Numbered from the stretch's first letter, positions 1 through 9,491 are shown. The stretch: 48,148 bases of DNA from Symbiodinium natans (GCA_905221605.1 CAJNDS010002303.1:460042-508189), one strand, 5' to 3'. The notes: a model not told the origin generated them from the letters alone. Numbers and translations are program-made.

Positions 1-36
1 AGGTCCTTGGCTCACTGACAGCAGCCGGTACGATGA

Positions 37-213
37 CCCTGAACCCTAACCCTAAACCCTGAACCCCAAACTCCAAACCCTAAACCCTAAACCCTAAACC
101 CTAAATCTAAATCCTAAACCCTAAACCCTAAACCCTAAACCCTAAACCCTATAGAAACCCTAAACCCTAAACCCAAAACCTGAAACCTTAAACCCTAAAC
201 CCGAAATCCTAAC
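37..213 (-). repeat. Telomere-like CCCTAAA tract
   Basis: Near-tandem CCCTAAA with scattered variants (CCCTGAA, CCCGAAA), so the TTTAGGG strand is the minus strand. The flanks are unique sequence and show no obvious direct repeat. Confidence 0.95.
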
Positions 214-308
214 GCTGCAAGGATGTGGTTTGGTGAGTTTGGTGACTTCGCAGGGCCGACTTGTGCTGCAAGGTGTACCTTTGCTACCCTGCCTGTTTTG
301 CTGTAGCG

Positions 309-363
309 CTTGGAGGTTCATGGGTACTTAGAACCCCAATTCCAACTGTACTTCTAAGGCCCC
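309..363 (+). mobile_element. Family A hairpin element, 5' end only
   Basis: Begins CTTGGAGGTTCATGGGTACTTA and then gives AATTCCAACTGTACTT, matching the left terminal inverted repeat of the fuller copies at 1421, 7676 and 16472. It stops abruptly at a TTTAGGG patch (366 onward), so the right half is missing: a truncated copy. Confidence 0.6.
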
Positions 364-880
364 TAGGTTTAGGGTTAGGGCGTAGGGTTTAGGGTTGCGG
401 TTTGTAGACTTATCGTTGGGGTTAGAAGAACGCCGTGAACCCCCGAGTGTTCCTTCTCGTACCATATGCAAAACGACGCGCGCGAGAGACAAAGTGCAGC
501 GTTCCACCCTATTGGGGCCAACAAACCCAAAACCCCAAAATTTCAAACCCAAAGTGGAATCCCTTAAGGTTTAGAGTTTTAAGGTTTAGGGTTAGGGGTT
601 TGTGGTTTGGGGTTTGGGGTAGAGGGTTTGGGTTGTGGGGGTTTAGGGTTTTGGGGTTGAGGTTTCGGGTTTGGGGTTCTACCCCCTTCTATACTGCCCC
701 CCCTAGGCTACTCCCATAATTAAGGCTATTCAGGGATCATTAAGCCTACTTAAGTTTTTTAAGCGGGGAATCTAGGGGGGACAGTTTGTAGGGGGGTAGT
801 AGGGGAACCCATGGGTTTAGGGCTTAGGGTTCAGAGTTTAGAGTTTAGGGTTTAGGGTTTGGGGTCTCGAGTTTGGGGGC
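361..880 (+). repeat. Degenerate TTTAGGG patches with short unique spacers
   Basis: TTTAGGG/TTTGGGG-rich stretches at about 361-400, 566-690 and 814-880 alternate with unique DNA (about 401-565 and 691-813). Open frames crossing this region are mostly translations of the repeat and I do not accept them as genes. Confidence 0.8.
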
Positions 881-978
881 TATGAGCTCACCCTCTTATA
901 CTTGCAGCTCCATGGGCCACGGAACGTCATAATTATTTGCTGCAGAGGTCAGCGAAATGTAGTCTGCTGGGTCCGCAG

Positions 979-1082
979 ACCCTAAAGCCCCTCACCCTAA
1001 ACCCTAAGCCCTAAACCCTAACCCTAAACCCTAAACCCTAAATCCGAAAACCGAAACCCGAAACCCTAAACCCGAAACTCTT
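979..1082 (-). repeat. Telomere-like CCCTAAA tract
   Basis: CCCTAAA/CCCTAAG units with CCGAAA variants toward the right end. Followed by a unique T-rich stretch, then by a plus-polarity TTTAGGG tract (about 1150-1261). Confidence 0.93.
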
Positions 1083-1149
1083 TACCTTCGCTACTTTTTT
1101 TTCGCCACCAGCCTGAGTCTGACCTTGAACTTTCTCCAAACCTCACACC

Positions 1150-1261
1150 AGGGTTTAGGGGTTAGGGTTGGGGTTTAGGGTCAGCTGTTTCGGGTGCAGG
1201 TTTAGGGTTTAAGGTTTAGGGTTTAGGGTTTATAAGTTTAGGGTTTAGGGTTCAGGGTTTA
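1150..1261 (+). repeat. Telomere-like TTTAGGG tract
   Basis: Imperfect TTTAGGG units, opposite in polarity to the tract about 70 bp upstream. Confidence 0.92.
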
Positions 1262-1340
1262 TCTAAGCATAATTCAACATACCCCAAACCCATACCCCTT
1301 AACCTTTATCAGGAGAATACAAGGAAAGATTTCACCATTA

Positions 1341-1362
1341 CCCCCCCCCCCCCCCCCACCCC
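1341..1362. repeat. Poly-C run
   Basis: Almost pure C of about 17 nt followed by CACCCCC. Similar C or G homopolymers recur at about 1640, 6139, 6730, 8812, 32199, 37560, 38327, 39400, 39974 and 41559. Confidence 0.9.
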
Positions 1363-1420
1363 CGCCTACGTTCCTCAAAGGGTATGCCCAAAAGGTATGT
1401 TGCAGGTTTCTTAGAGTTGA

Positions 1421-1585
1421 GGGCTTACTCGAAAATTCATGGTACTTACTAACCAATTATGACCGTACTTATAGACCAAAATTATAACCATGTTAGGGCA
1501 CTTAAAGGACTCATAGGTGGGTCATAAGGTCATAAGTGCAGCTATAATTGGTTAATACGTACCCTGAACCTCCAAGTAGAGCCCT
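1421..1585. mobile_element. Family A hairpin element (MITE-like), full copy
   Basis: About 165 bp with long imperfect terminal inverted repeats. The left arm carries TTCATGGTACTTACTAACCA and ATTATGACCGTACTTATA. The right arm is the reverse complement in order: TCATAAGTGCAGCTATAATT, GGTTAATACGTACC and GAACCTCCAAGTA. There is no coding capacity, which fits a non-autonomous DNA element. Related copies lie at 309 (partial), 7676, 16472, 32301 and 46181. Confidence 0.75.
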
Positions 1586-1668
1586 GAACGCCCCAAGTCC
1601 CAAGATCTCAAATCTTTCTGTGCCAGAGCTTGGTGCACCCCCCCCCCCCCCACGCCCTAAATGCGGTG

Positions 1669-1720
1669 CAGGGTTTAGGGTTTAGGGTTTCGGGTTTAGG
1701 GTTTAGGGTTTAGGGTTTAG
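1669..1720 (+). repeat. Telomere-like TTTAGGG tract
   Basis: About seven TTTAGGG units with one TTTCGGG variant. Confidence 0.95.
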
Positions 1721-1815
1721 AACCCCGAGCTCTCCTGCGCTGCCTGGGCTCCAGCTGGCACGACTCTGCACCCCACTTGACATGAGGAGGCTACATCATA
1801 AGGCGCCTCTCAGGG

Positions 1816-1932
1816 CTTAAACCCTCATAACCCTAAACCCTAAACCCTAAACCCTAAACCCTAAACCCTAAACCCTAAACCCTAAACCCTAAACCCTAAA
1901 CCCTAAACCCTAAACCCTAAACCCCACACCCG
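1816..1932 (-). repeat. Telomere-like CCCTAAA tract
   Basis: About 16 almost perfect CCCTAAA units. Confidence 0.97.
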
Positions 1933-2166
1933 AAAGCCCTCGACCCTGGAGCCTCCCCTCCCCGACACCTGACCCCCTAGCTCTCTTGGGGGAGCGCTAG
2001 ATGATGGTCCTCCCCCTGAGCCCTGAGAGCCCTAAACCCTAAATCCTCGTTTTCGGGCATCCCCTCATCAAGGGGGGCGGGGGTTTTAGGCTTGAGAAGT
2101 TTAGGGTTGAGGGTTTAGGGTTTAGGGTTTAGGGGCATCGCTGCCAACGTTTTGTTTTCCAGCGTC

Positions 2167-2413
2167 ATGGAAGCAATGCCCCTTTCGTCGTGCAATTTTC
2201 CGCCCGAGGCCGGCAGGGGACTCGAGCCGAATCTCCAAACCCAATATTATTTCTCGGGTTTAGGGTTTAGGGTTTAGGGTTTAGGGTTTAGGGTTTAGGG
2301 TTTAGGGTTTAGGGTTTAGGGTAACCCTCAACCTCTATCCTTAAACCCTGAACTCTGAACCCTCTCGCGTGTATTTCTCGGGGCAGGAGGATGAGGGCTA
2401 TGGACGTTTTTAG
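2167..2413 (+). pseudogene. 40-codon reading frame split by a telomere-repeat insertion
   Basis: An ATG at 2167, 3 bp after a pyrimidine-rich stretch ending in CAG, opens a frame (MEAMPLSSCNFPPEAG...). At 2248-2258 it runs into the 11-bp motif TATTTCTCGGG, then about 113 bp of telomere-like DNA, then the same 11 bp at 2372-2382. Reading from the first copy straight into 2383 continues the frame (...YYFSGQEDEGYGRF) to a TAG at 2411. The product is unrecognised. The restored frame is an observation; that it was a real exon is inference. Confidence 0.4.
2259..2371 (+). repeat. Telomere-like insertion flanked by 11-bp direct repeats
   Basis: Nine TTTAGGG units switch at about 2321 to degenerate CCCTAAA-type units. 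TATTTCTCGGG stands on both sides (2248-2258 and 2372-2382), like a target-site duplication. Confidence 0.8.
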
Positions 2414-2562
2414 GGCATGGCTTCCTGAACCCCAAACCCAACGCCGCAGGGTTTGGGTTTATGGCGGGTTTTAGGGTTTACGGCGTTTTTGTGTGGTCTA
2501 AGGATGCTATTGGTTGGTTTTCTACATGGGTTCCCTTCCTTTGTTTTGCGACAACTGAACCA

Positions 2563-2631
2563 GATGCTGACATGGAGGCACGAGGCACTCAGGAAAGCGA
2601 CGTTATCTCTGAGGCCATTGCTTCCCCTAAG
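2563..2631 (+). CDS. Coding-like fragment, left of a telomere tract
   Basis: An open frame of 23 codons with protein-like composition (DADMEARGTQESDVISEAIA) that runs directly into CCCTAAA units. Unrecognised. Possibly part of the same former gene as 2690-2755 on the other side of the tract, but no direct repeat supports that. Confidence 0.27.
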
Positions 2632-2689
2632 CCCTAAACCCTAAACCCTAAACCCTAAACCCTAAACCCTAAACCCTAAACCCTAAACG
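2626..2689 (-). repeat. Telomere-like CCCTAAA tract
   Basis: About eight near-perfect units lying between two coding-like fragments. Confidence 0.96.
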
Positions 2690-2755
2690 AAGGAGTCACA
2701 GGAGTGGCAGGCTTTGAAGACGAAGAAGGGTGCCGCAGAGAAAATGCCATTGTGA
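2690..2755 (+). CDS. Coding-like fragment with stop
   Basis: Frame KESQEWQALKTKKGAAEKMP ending at a TGA, in the style of a lysine-rich C-terminus. It begins flush with the telomere tract. Unrecognised. Confidence 0.27.
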   Translation, partial: KESQEWQALKTKKGAAEKMPL

Positions 2756-2797
2756 GATCTCAGGTCGTTTGCACACGCCAGAGGCCACAGCAATGAG

Positions 2798-3052
2798 TTT
2801 AGGGCAGGGTTTAGGGTTTGGGGTTTGGGGTTTAGGGTTTAGGGTTTAGGGTTTAGGGTTTAGGGTTTAGGGTTTAGAGTGTAGGGTAAGGATGTTTTTT
2901 GATAGTTTTCAACATCGGTTCCTTTTCTTAGGATCGGGAGGGGCGTTTCAGGGTTCAGGGTGCGGGGTATTCCAAAGAGCCCAACCCGCCTCTCCGGTAT
3001 CCCCCCCCTACCTCCCTTTGTTTAGGGTTTAGGGTTTAGGGTTTAGGGCAGG
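2798..3052 (+). repeat. Two TTTAGGG tracts with a unique spacer
   Basis: TTTAGGG/TTTGGGG units at 2798-2890 and TTTAGGG at about 3019-3052. The unique spacer between them shows no recognisable gene. Confidence 0.92.
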
Positions 3053-3186
3053 TTTTGGGATTTCACGGTGGTTCATGGCGGGTTTGGGGTTGAGGCTTGT
3101 AGGTTGAGGGTTTACCCTCTCCCCCTGTCGTGGTTCGAGGTGGGTTTGGGGGATACCTTGAGGGGCGGAGGGGCTTCGCGGACACA

Positions 3187-3366
3187 CTAAACCCTAAACC
3201 CTAAACCCTAAACCCTAAGCCCTAAACCCTAAACCCTAAACCCTAAACCCTAAACCCCAAACCCTAAACCCTAAACCCTAAACCCCAAGATCCCTAAGCC
3301 CTAAACCCTAAACCCTAAACCCTAAACCCTAAACCCCAAACCCCAAGATCCCTAAGCCCTAAACCC
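3187..3366 (-). repeat. CCCTAAA tract with a higher-order repeat
   Basis: Long CCCTAAA tract in which CCCCAAGATCCCTAAGCCC occurs twice (from 3283 and from 3341, 58 bp apart). A variant-bearing block was duplicated within the tract, by unequal exchange or slippage. Confidence 0.93.
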
Positions 3367-3381
3367 ACTTGGCCGCCGCAG

Positions 3382-3434
3382 GCTGATTCCGAGACTGACT
3401 TGTTTGGGAGGCTGAGGAGGTCGGCTTTAGCAGG
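3382..3434 (+). CDS. Short coding-like fragment
   Basis: Follows a GCCGCCGCAG acceptor-like end. Open frame ADSETDLFGRLRRSALAG runs into TTCAGGG repeats. Unrecognised and very short. Confidence 0.2.
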
Positions 3435-3496
3435 GTTCAGGGTTCAGGGTTCAGGGTTCAGGGTTTAGGGTTTAGGGTTTAGGGTTTAGGGTTTAG
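3432..3496 (+). repeat. TTCAGGG then TTTAGGG tract
   Basis: Four TTCAGGG units pass into TTTAGGG units, a sharp change of variant within one tract. Confidence 0.93.
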
Positions 3497-4041
3497 AAAG
3501 TCAAGCTAAGCCCGAAGCCCTTGAGCGAACCCCCCCCCTCCCGAGCCCCCCGAGAACAGTGAAGATGGGTTTTAGGATTCAGAGTGTAGGGTTTGCTTTG
3601 AGAAGCTTTGCTGGCACGGCTCGCACCTTTGTCGCTTCTAGGGGGTCGCCTCCCCCTTTGAAAACATAAATTCCTTAAGTCCGGGGGTTAAGGGTTTAGG
3701 GTTTGGGACGAAAAGTTTAGGTTTTCGGGTTTAGGGCTCAGGGTTTAGGGGTCCAGTATTTTCATGTCAGCTCCCCCATGTCCCCGAGACCTGAGCTTCT
3801 CAAACCTCTTGAACTCTCATCCACCCCCCTACGCCCTAGGCCCGAAACCTTTCAACCCTAAGCCCTAAACCCGGAACTCTAGACCCTAGACCCTAGACCC
3901 TAAGCCCTAAACCCTAAACCTTGAAACCCGAAACCCTTAGAAAAGCATTCTGTCCTTTCTCAAGCCCTAACGTTCCAAAGACTAGAGCCCTCTCATTCGG
4001 CGCCAGTCCGGCCCGGCCAAGCATCCTCGCCACAGCTGGGC
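3497..4041. other. Unique and degenerate telomere-like DNA, no gene seen
   Basis: Contains weak TTTAGGG-like patches (3680-3750) and CCCTAGA/CCCTAAA patches (3830-3940) in unique sequence. I see no convincing open frame or hairpin element. Confidence 0.6.
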
Positions 4042-4235
4042 ACCCTAAGCCCTAAGCCCTAAGCCCTAAGCCCTAAGCCCTAAGCCCTAAGCCCTAAGCC
4101 CTAAGCCCTAAGCCCTAAGCCCTAAGCCCTAAGCCCTAAGCCCTAAGCCCTAAGCCCTAAGCCCCAAACCCTAAACCCTACGCCCTAAACCCTAAACCCT
4201 AAGCCCTAAACCCTGAACCCTGAACCCTAAACCCT
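4042..4235 (-). repeat. CCCTAAG variant array
   Basis: About 17 tandem CCCTAAG units followed by mixed CCCTAAA/CCCTGAA. A G-for-A variant has been homogenised locally. The same variant forms the array at 13855-14050. Confidence 0.96.
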
Positions 4236-4341
4236 GAGCCCCTCCGACGTTGGGACAAAACTCTTCTGTCACGAACGGGCCCATGTAAGTAGGGCTAGGC
4301 CTGATGGACGCCGAGAAAGCCTAATTCAGGAGCCTTAATAA

Positions 4342-4410
4342 CTAGGGTTTAGGGTTTAGGGTTAGGGTTTAGTTTAGGGTTTAGGGTTTAGGGTTTAGGG
4401 TTTAGGGTTT
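4342..4410 (+). repeat. Telomere-like TTTAGGG tract
   Basis: About nine TTTAGGG units, one shortened. Confidence 0.95.
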
Positions 4411-4420
4411 GGGGGCGGGT

Positions 4421-4492
4421 GATTATAGTGCAACTATAGGGGGACCATAAGGGAATACTATTAGTAGTTATTCCGACCCCTATATGATGGAC
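4421..4492 (-). mobile_element. Family B small element, minus orientation
   Basis: On the minus strand it reads ATAGGGGTCGGAATAACTAC then AGTATTCCCTTATGGTCCCC and ends near GCACTATAATC. It aligns with the copies at 14191 and 47071 over most of its length. About 70 bp, no coding capacity. Confidence 0.6.
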
Positions 4493-4679
4493 ATGTAGAG
4501 TGTTTAGTTAGGACCCAGAGAAAGCCCTCAACTCGGGTTTCGGGTTTTGGGTTCAGGGTCCTAGGCCCCAGAGTTTGGCTCCCGTCTTTAATCCCAAGGT
4601 TATAAGTTGGAAGGGCTGGAAATCCCCTACTCAATGCCACTGCAGCCTTACAAACTCGAGGTACCCTCTGAAAAGGCCC

Positions 4680-5043
<364 letters not shown>

Positions 5044-5045
5044 GC

Positions 5046-5117
5046 AGGAGGTGGCGCCTGGCCTTGGGCGCGGGCGCGGCGCTGGGCCTTCTTGCCCTCA
5101 CCGGCGCGGTTCCCCAA
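5046..5117 (+). CDS. Coding-like fragment resembling a signal peptide or membrane anchor
   Basis: A 24-codon open frame starting RRWRLALGAGAALGLLALTG: basic residues, then a run of A/L/G, as in an N-terminal signal anchor. It lacks an ATG because the telomere array begins immediately upstream. The parent gene is not identifiable. Confidence 0.3.
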
Positions 5118-5275
5118 GTTTAGGGCTGAGGGCTGAGGGCTTAGGGTTTAGGGTTTAGGGCTGAGGGTTTAGGAAGTTCAGGGTTTTTTGGGGGTTTTGA
5201 CTTGTTGGGTGTAGGAATCTTCGGGTTGTAGGGCTTGAGGGCTTGAGGGCTTGAGGGCTTGAGGGGTTCTTTGCG
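5118..5275 (+). repeat. Degenerate TTTAGGG and TTGAGGGC units
   Basis: TTTAGGG/CTGAGGG units at 5118-5175 and four 8-bp units GGGCTTGA at about 5229-5262. Confidence 0.85.
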
Positions 5276-5531
5276 GCTTGAAGGTGGTTGAGGTATTTAG
5301 GTCTTCCGGAGTTTAGGAGCTTCTGGAATCTATGTTGCGGGCACAGTTTTCCTTTGGTTGTTATTTGGGGTCGCCGCTTCAGTCCACGCTCAAAGACACC
5401 AAGGTTCCTCTACCCTAACTCCTAAACCCTAAGCAGCATCGTTGTTCTTTTAAACTTACAGGGTCCCTAGCCTTAAACCCTAAATCTCAAATTGAGGCCA
5501 AGCTAAACTCCATCAGGCTGTATCGGCAAAC

Positions 5532-5550
5532 CTTGAGCCAATCTTAACGG
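5532..5550 (-). other. Possible relic of the dinoflagellate spliced leader
   Basis: The minus strand reads CCGTTAAGATTGGCTCAAG. The dinoflagellate 22-nt trans-spliced leader ends ...TTTTGGCTCAAG and has CCGT at its start. The last ten bases match exactly and CCGT sits 2 nt closer than expected. An ATG follows about 19 nt downstream on the minus strand. Leader relics are known in dinoflagellate genomes through re-insertion of mature mRNA. A chance match of ten bases cannot be excluded. Confidence 0.3.
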
Positions 5551-5569
5551 CACATTCCGGGGCCGCACC

Positions 5570-5996
5570 TAAGCTTGCACGATGGAGGCGCAGGATCTGC
5601 ACCCATGCCGTTGTCGAGCACGTCCCTTTCCACCTGGCAACAGGGCAAGGAGGATGCGCTTGTTTTTGTTCAACTTGCCGGCGGTCACAGTGTCCCTCGA
5701 AGCGGATGCTGCTTCAACATCACCCTGGCGAACTTCAGAGTGGGGTGGAACCCCAGTTTTCAGTGGCCCAGATCAATGATGTGTTCGATAAACTGGCCGC
5801 AGAGGGGTAATTGATCTCAGAAGCAGAAGAAATCTGAACAGAACGCACGCTGTTGGAGAAGAAGGCATCGGTCTTCTCCGACTGCACCGATTGTATTCGA
5901 CTGGCGGCTGCAAGCTTCGACGCTGCGGGCTGTTTCAAGGGTTGCGGCCACGATCCTCCGTGCCTGCTTCAGCTCCTAGCAGCTCCTAGCACTTAA
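5570..5996 (+). pseudogene. Broken coding region, unrecognised
   Basis: The frame through 5757-5996 reads like protein (FSVAQINDVFDKLAAEG, TERTLLEKKASVFSDCTDCI, ASFDAAGCFKGCGHDPPCLL) but holds an in-frame TAA near 5808 and a TGA near 5835 before a final TAA at 5994. Upstream, three overlapping open frames (from 5575 and 5582) suggest frameshifts. I do not recognise the family. A possible leader relic lies just upstream but on the opposite strand. Confidence 0.4.
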
Positions 5997-6062
5997 GGCA
6001 GGTTTGAGAGCGTTGCGTCAACAAAACCCCTGAACCCTAAGGGTATTTTTGCCCACGATTCG

Positions 6063-6137
6063 CGTACTGACACGAGGCGCCGTGGCTCCATCCATGCCCA
6101 CATTGTGGGCGAGGACTTCATGGGGTCCCCACCAACC
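6063..6137 (+). CDS. Coding-like fragment
   Basis: A 25-codon open frame (RTDTRRRGSIHAHIVGEDFM...) just before a poly-C run. Unrecognised. Confidence 0.23.
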
Positions 6138-6781
6138 CCCCCCCCCCCCTGAGAGGTGCCTAAGGAAGCGCCTCAAGGGACCCTCGATTCCCCATCTAGC
6201 ACCCCTAGGGCCCAGGGTTTAGGGTGAGGGGCACGACATCCTGTCCTGAACTCCACTCGCCTAAACCCTAGACCCTAACACCCGAAACTCTCAGCCCTAA
6301 TCCAAAAACCCTCAACCTGTGCGCAAACAAGGGAAGCACACCCTAGTTTGAGAAGACGCCAGGGCTAAAACCGCATAGTTGCAGAGGCGAGTCGTGCAGA
6401 TGCTTGAAGCACTGCAGGGCTAAAAGAGTTTATAGGGTTTAGGGTTCAGGGTTTAGGGCTTAGGGTTTAGGGCTTAGGGGGCCCCGAAACCTTAAATTAA
6501 GGGATATAAGGAGGGACCCCCAGAAGGAACCCCCCATGGAACCACTACATGCAAAGCCCTGAAGCCTTAAACCCCAAAGCCTTAAACCTGAACGACAACT
6601 CGATGTCAGGCCTTTGAGTTCACGTCTAAGCCGAGCATAGAAAGGTTTGGAAACAGGAGAGTTTAGGGCCGTTTCGGGTTTAGGTTGCCGAGTGAGGGCC
6701 GATAACTCCAACACTACGAGCGCGCCTTAACCCCCCCCCCCCCCCCGAAGCTCGATACACCTAGCTCATGGGGACTTCGGC
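6138..6781. other. Mixed unique DNA with small telomere-like patches
   Basis: Poly-C runs at about 6139 and 6730, a TTTAGGG patch at 6429-6480 and degenerate CCCTAAA at 6250-6320. A minus-strand frame (6460-6714) is partly repeat translation and I cannot support it as a gene. Confidence 0.6.
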
Positions 6782-6960
6782 CCTCAACCCTAAACCCCAA
6801 ACCCTAAACTCTAGACCCTAAACCCTAAACCCTAAACCCTAAACCCTAAACCCTAAACCCTAAACCCTAAACCCTAAACCCCAAACCCCAAACCCTAAAC
6901 CCTAAACCCTAAACCTTAAACCCTAAACCCCAAACCCTAAACCCCAAACCCCAAAACCCC
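6782..6960 (-). repeat. CCCTAAA tract, possible short flanking repeat
   Basis: About 20 CCCTAAA units passing to CCCCAAA at the right end. The flanks GGACTTCGG (left) and GGACCTCGG (right) differ by one base and may be a worn target duplication. Confidence 0.93.
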
Positions 6961-6966
6961 AGGACC

Positions 6967-7062
6967 TCGGACGTCGAGATGAAGGCGGCGAGCTGGGAGC
7001 AACTGCCCGGAATCGAGCCGGCGATGCGCAAAGCGCAGAGTCCCTTGGTTGATTCAGGGTTC
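6967..7062 (+). CDS. Coding-like fragment starting in a telomere flank
   Basis: Frame with an ATG at 6979: SDVEMKAASWEQLPGIEPAM and RKAQSPLVDS, then repeat translation. Alanine/glutamate-rich, protein-like, unrecognised. Confidence 0.28.
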
Positions 7063-7185
7063 TGGGGTTTAGGGTTTGGGGGGGTACTTGGTCTAGGGTT
7101 TGGGGTTTCGGGTTTAGGGTTTGGGGAGTATATAGGGTTGAGGGTTTGGGGTTTAGGGTTTGGGGTTTGAGGTTTGGGGTTGTAG
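7056..7185 (+). repeat. TTTGGGG/TTTAGGG mixed tract
   Basis: Degenerate G-rich units in which TTTGGGG dominates. Confidence 0.88.
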
Positions 7186-7328
7186 AGTTGGGACTGGGGA
7201 TGTGACGTTCGTTCAGGGTAGGACTGGGTTTTAGGGTTTAGGGTGGGGGGCTGTGCCCCTTTTTTGGGCGTTGCGCGGTTATCTTTGCGTTGTGGAAGGG
7301 GGTCATACCCTAAATTAAGGGGAAGGGG

Positions 7329-7601
7329 GCCCCAAACCACGAACTCTAAACCCGAGGCTCCAAACCCGAAACCCCAAACCCCTAAACCCCCCTAAACCCC
7401 TAATCCCCTAAACCATAAACTGGCCTTAACCCTAAACCCTAAACCCTAAACCCTAAACCCTAAACCCTAAACCCTAAACCCTAAACCCTAAACCCTAAAC
7501 CCTAAACCCTAAACCCTAAACCCTAAACCCCAAACCCTAAACCCTAAACCCTAGACCCTAGACCCTAGACCCTAAACCCTAAACCCTAAACCCTAAACCC
7601 T
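7329..7601 (-). repeat. Long CCCTAAA tract
   Basis: The left third is degenerate (CCCGAAA, CCCCTAAA), then more than 20 units of CCCTAAA with an internal CCCTAGA cluster (7552-7572). Confidence 0.96.
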
Positions 7602-7675
7602 ATGGCTTCCTGCACGTTCCCCCTCTCAAGGATACCCAGTAGGGGATCTTAGCAGGAGACCTGGGTCCCACTTCC

Positions 7676-7837
7676 CTACTTGAAGGTTCATGGTACTTAC
7701 TAACCACTTATAACTGTACTTATAACCCTACTTATAATACCCCTAAAAGGCCTTATGGGGGTTATCCCAATTATAAGTAGGGTTATAAGCCCAGTTATCA
7801 GTGGTTCTTAAGTCCCATGAACCTCCAAGTAAGCCCT
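7676..7837. mobile_element. Family A hairpin element, full copy
   Basis: Left arm TACTTGAAGGTTCATGGTAC and CCACTTATAACTGTACTTAT; right arm CCCAGTTATCAGTGG and CCATGAACCTCCAAGTA in mirror order. A second inner inverted repeat (CCTACTTATAA / TTATAAGTAGGG) extends the stem. About 160 bp, no coding capacity. Confidence 0.78.
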
Positions 7838-8025
7838 CCCAACCTCAAGGCCTGTCTTGGTAGCAGAGTAGGTCACCTTTAAAACCCTTGTTGGGGGAAT
7901 GCATGATCCCTATATCATCCCTGAAGGTGAAGCTTGAGTTCCCCTATAGGGTACTGTACCCCAAACCCTAAGCCCTCAACCCTCAACCCTCAACCCTCAA
8001 CCCTAAACTCAAGGGATTCAGACTC

Positions 8026-8144
8026 GTACCCTTAAGGTTGTACCCCTAAAGGTTCCCCCTAACATACTCCTAATATGGCCCTCATATTCCCTTAAGGATC
8101 CTTAAAAGGGGCCCCAAAACCCAAGGGTACAACCCTAAGGGTCC
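8026..8144. mobile_element. Hairpin element, family G (single copy)
   Basis: GTACCCTTAAGGTTGTACCC on the left is mirrored by GGGTACAACCCTAAGGGTCC on the right. The interior has further partly paired segments (AGGTTCCCCC, GGGGCCCC). About 119 bp, followed by a CCCTAAA tract. Confidence 0.6.
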
Positions 8145-8162
8145 AAGGTAGAACCCCTAGAT

Positions 8163-8233
8163 AAACCCTAAACCCTAAACCCTAAACCCTAAACCCTAAA
8201 CCCTAAACCCTAAACCATAAACCCTAAACCCCG
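8163..8233 (-). repeat. CCCTAAA tract
   Basis: About ten units, one CCATAAA variant. Confidence 0.95.
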
Positions 8234-8241
8234 GAGAACAA

Positions 8242-8340
8242 AAGCCGTTCGGCACAGGCATGAAGCCGGTGGCCCCCTTGCGTAGCCTCCATGACCTCTT
8301 CTACGATTCACAGCCTGAAGAGTTTCCAAGCGGAACTTAG
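8242..8340 (+). CDS. Coding-like fragment, C-terminal type
   Basis: 32 open codons then TAG: KPFGTGMKPVAPLRSLHDLF, then YDSQPEEFPSGT. Good protein composition. It lies exactly between two telomere tracts of opposite polarity. Unrecognised. Confidence 0.35.
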   Translation, partial: KPFGTGMKPVAPLRSLHDLFYDSQPEEFPSGT

Positions 8341-8385
8341 GGTTTAGGGTTTCGTGCTTCGGGTTTCGGGTTTAGGGTTTAGGGC
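8337..8385 (+). repeat. TTTAGGG tract
   Basis: Short, with TTTCGGG variants. Confidence 0.9.
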
Positions 8386-8650
8386 CTCGAAAAATCTCAA
8401 TATCCCGCAGGGCGGAAACCTTGCGGGTTTGCAGGTCTTGTCCGGGGTCGGAAGGGTGAAGACTTGAGGTTTGTGGGGTTTGGGGCTGAGGTTTAAAGGG
8501 CCTGTAGGGTCCAGTGCTTGGGGGCATGCGGCAAATCGCAGACTGTCCCTTCGAATTGTCTAACCCCCTGCAGTTGACATCTTCTTTGCTCACTGACTTC
8601 GACAGACTTTCGCCCGTGTCACCCCAAACGCCTTCTGACTAAATGCTCCC

Positions 8651-8775
8651 TGAACCCTAGACCCTAAACCCTAAACCATAAACCCTAAACCCTAAACCCT
8701 ACACCCTAAACCCTAAACTCTAAACCCTGAACCCTAACCCCTGACCCCTAACCCCTAAACCCTAAACACCAAACG
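8651..8775 (-). repeat. CCCTAAA tract
   Basis: CCCTAAA with CCCTACA, CCCTGAA and CCCCTAA variants. Confidence 0.94.
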
Positions 8776-9252
8776 CAAAACTGCTCTTTTGTCACGGATC
8801 ATGAAAAGTGTGGGGGGGGGGGGGGGCTCTTCTTTCCAGATCACGTTGAGGGCTTGGTTTGTAGGATTGAAAAGCCACACGAAAACCCCAAACTCCTGCA
8901 AGCTTGGGGGTTTGATTTTAGGATTTAGGGATTAGGGTTTAGGGTAGGGTTTAGGGTGCAGGGTTCAGGGTTTCGGGGACTAAGTCTCTGTGTTTTAGGT
9001 ACGTACCTGAGATCTCAGGCGGGAGGGTGTATGGTTTCTGGGGTCTTTCGCAGCAAGAGAAGCACACACATCAGCACATAGAACTAGGTAGGCCCCTGGA
9101 ACATTTTTTATTTCCCTTATTGGGTTTAAGAGGATCATATTCAGGAATATTTTTCAGAGGGTTTTAAGGGCCATCCTAGAGAAGCAATTGCACAATGACA
9201 GGACGGAAGCAAATCATTGCATTGTTATAGAGGCCCGCCCGCAAAATACGAA

Positions 9253-9345
9253 GGAACCCTTAGGGTTTAGGGTTTAGGGTTTAGGGTTTAGGGTTTAGGG
9301 TTTAAGGTTTAGGGAACCCTTAGGGTTCAGGGTTTAGGAGTGACC
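9253..9345 (+). repeat. TTTAGGG tract flanked by 15-bp direct repeats
   Basis: GGAACCCTTAGGGTT occurs at 9253-9267 and again at 9313-9327, exactly 60 bp apart, enclosing about six TTTAGGG units. Part of the motif is telomere-like, so duplication inside a repeat is an alternative to target duplication. Confidence 0.75.
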
Positions 9346-9491
9346 CAAAACCCTAAAATAACCCGGAAGCCCCGAAGCCCCAAAGCCCCAGAACCCTGAA
9401 CCTGAAACCTTAAATCAACCGCCAAAGAATTCAGGGTTCCGTGGATCAGAACGGAGTGCGTCATCGACTCGATTCAGGTGCTGAGGGCCAA

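Noticed and set aside
6909-7340. 143-codon minus-strand frame (NPKPQTPNPKPQTLNP type)
   Set aside because: Translation of CCCTAAA/CCCCAAA repeats, which are stop-free in some phases.
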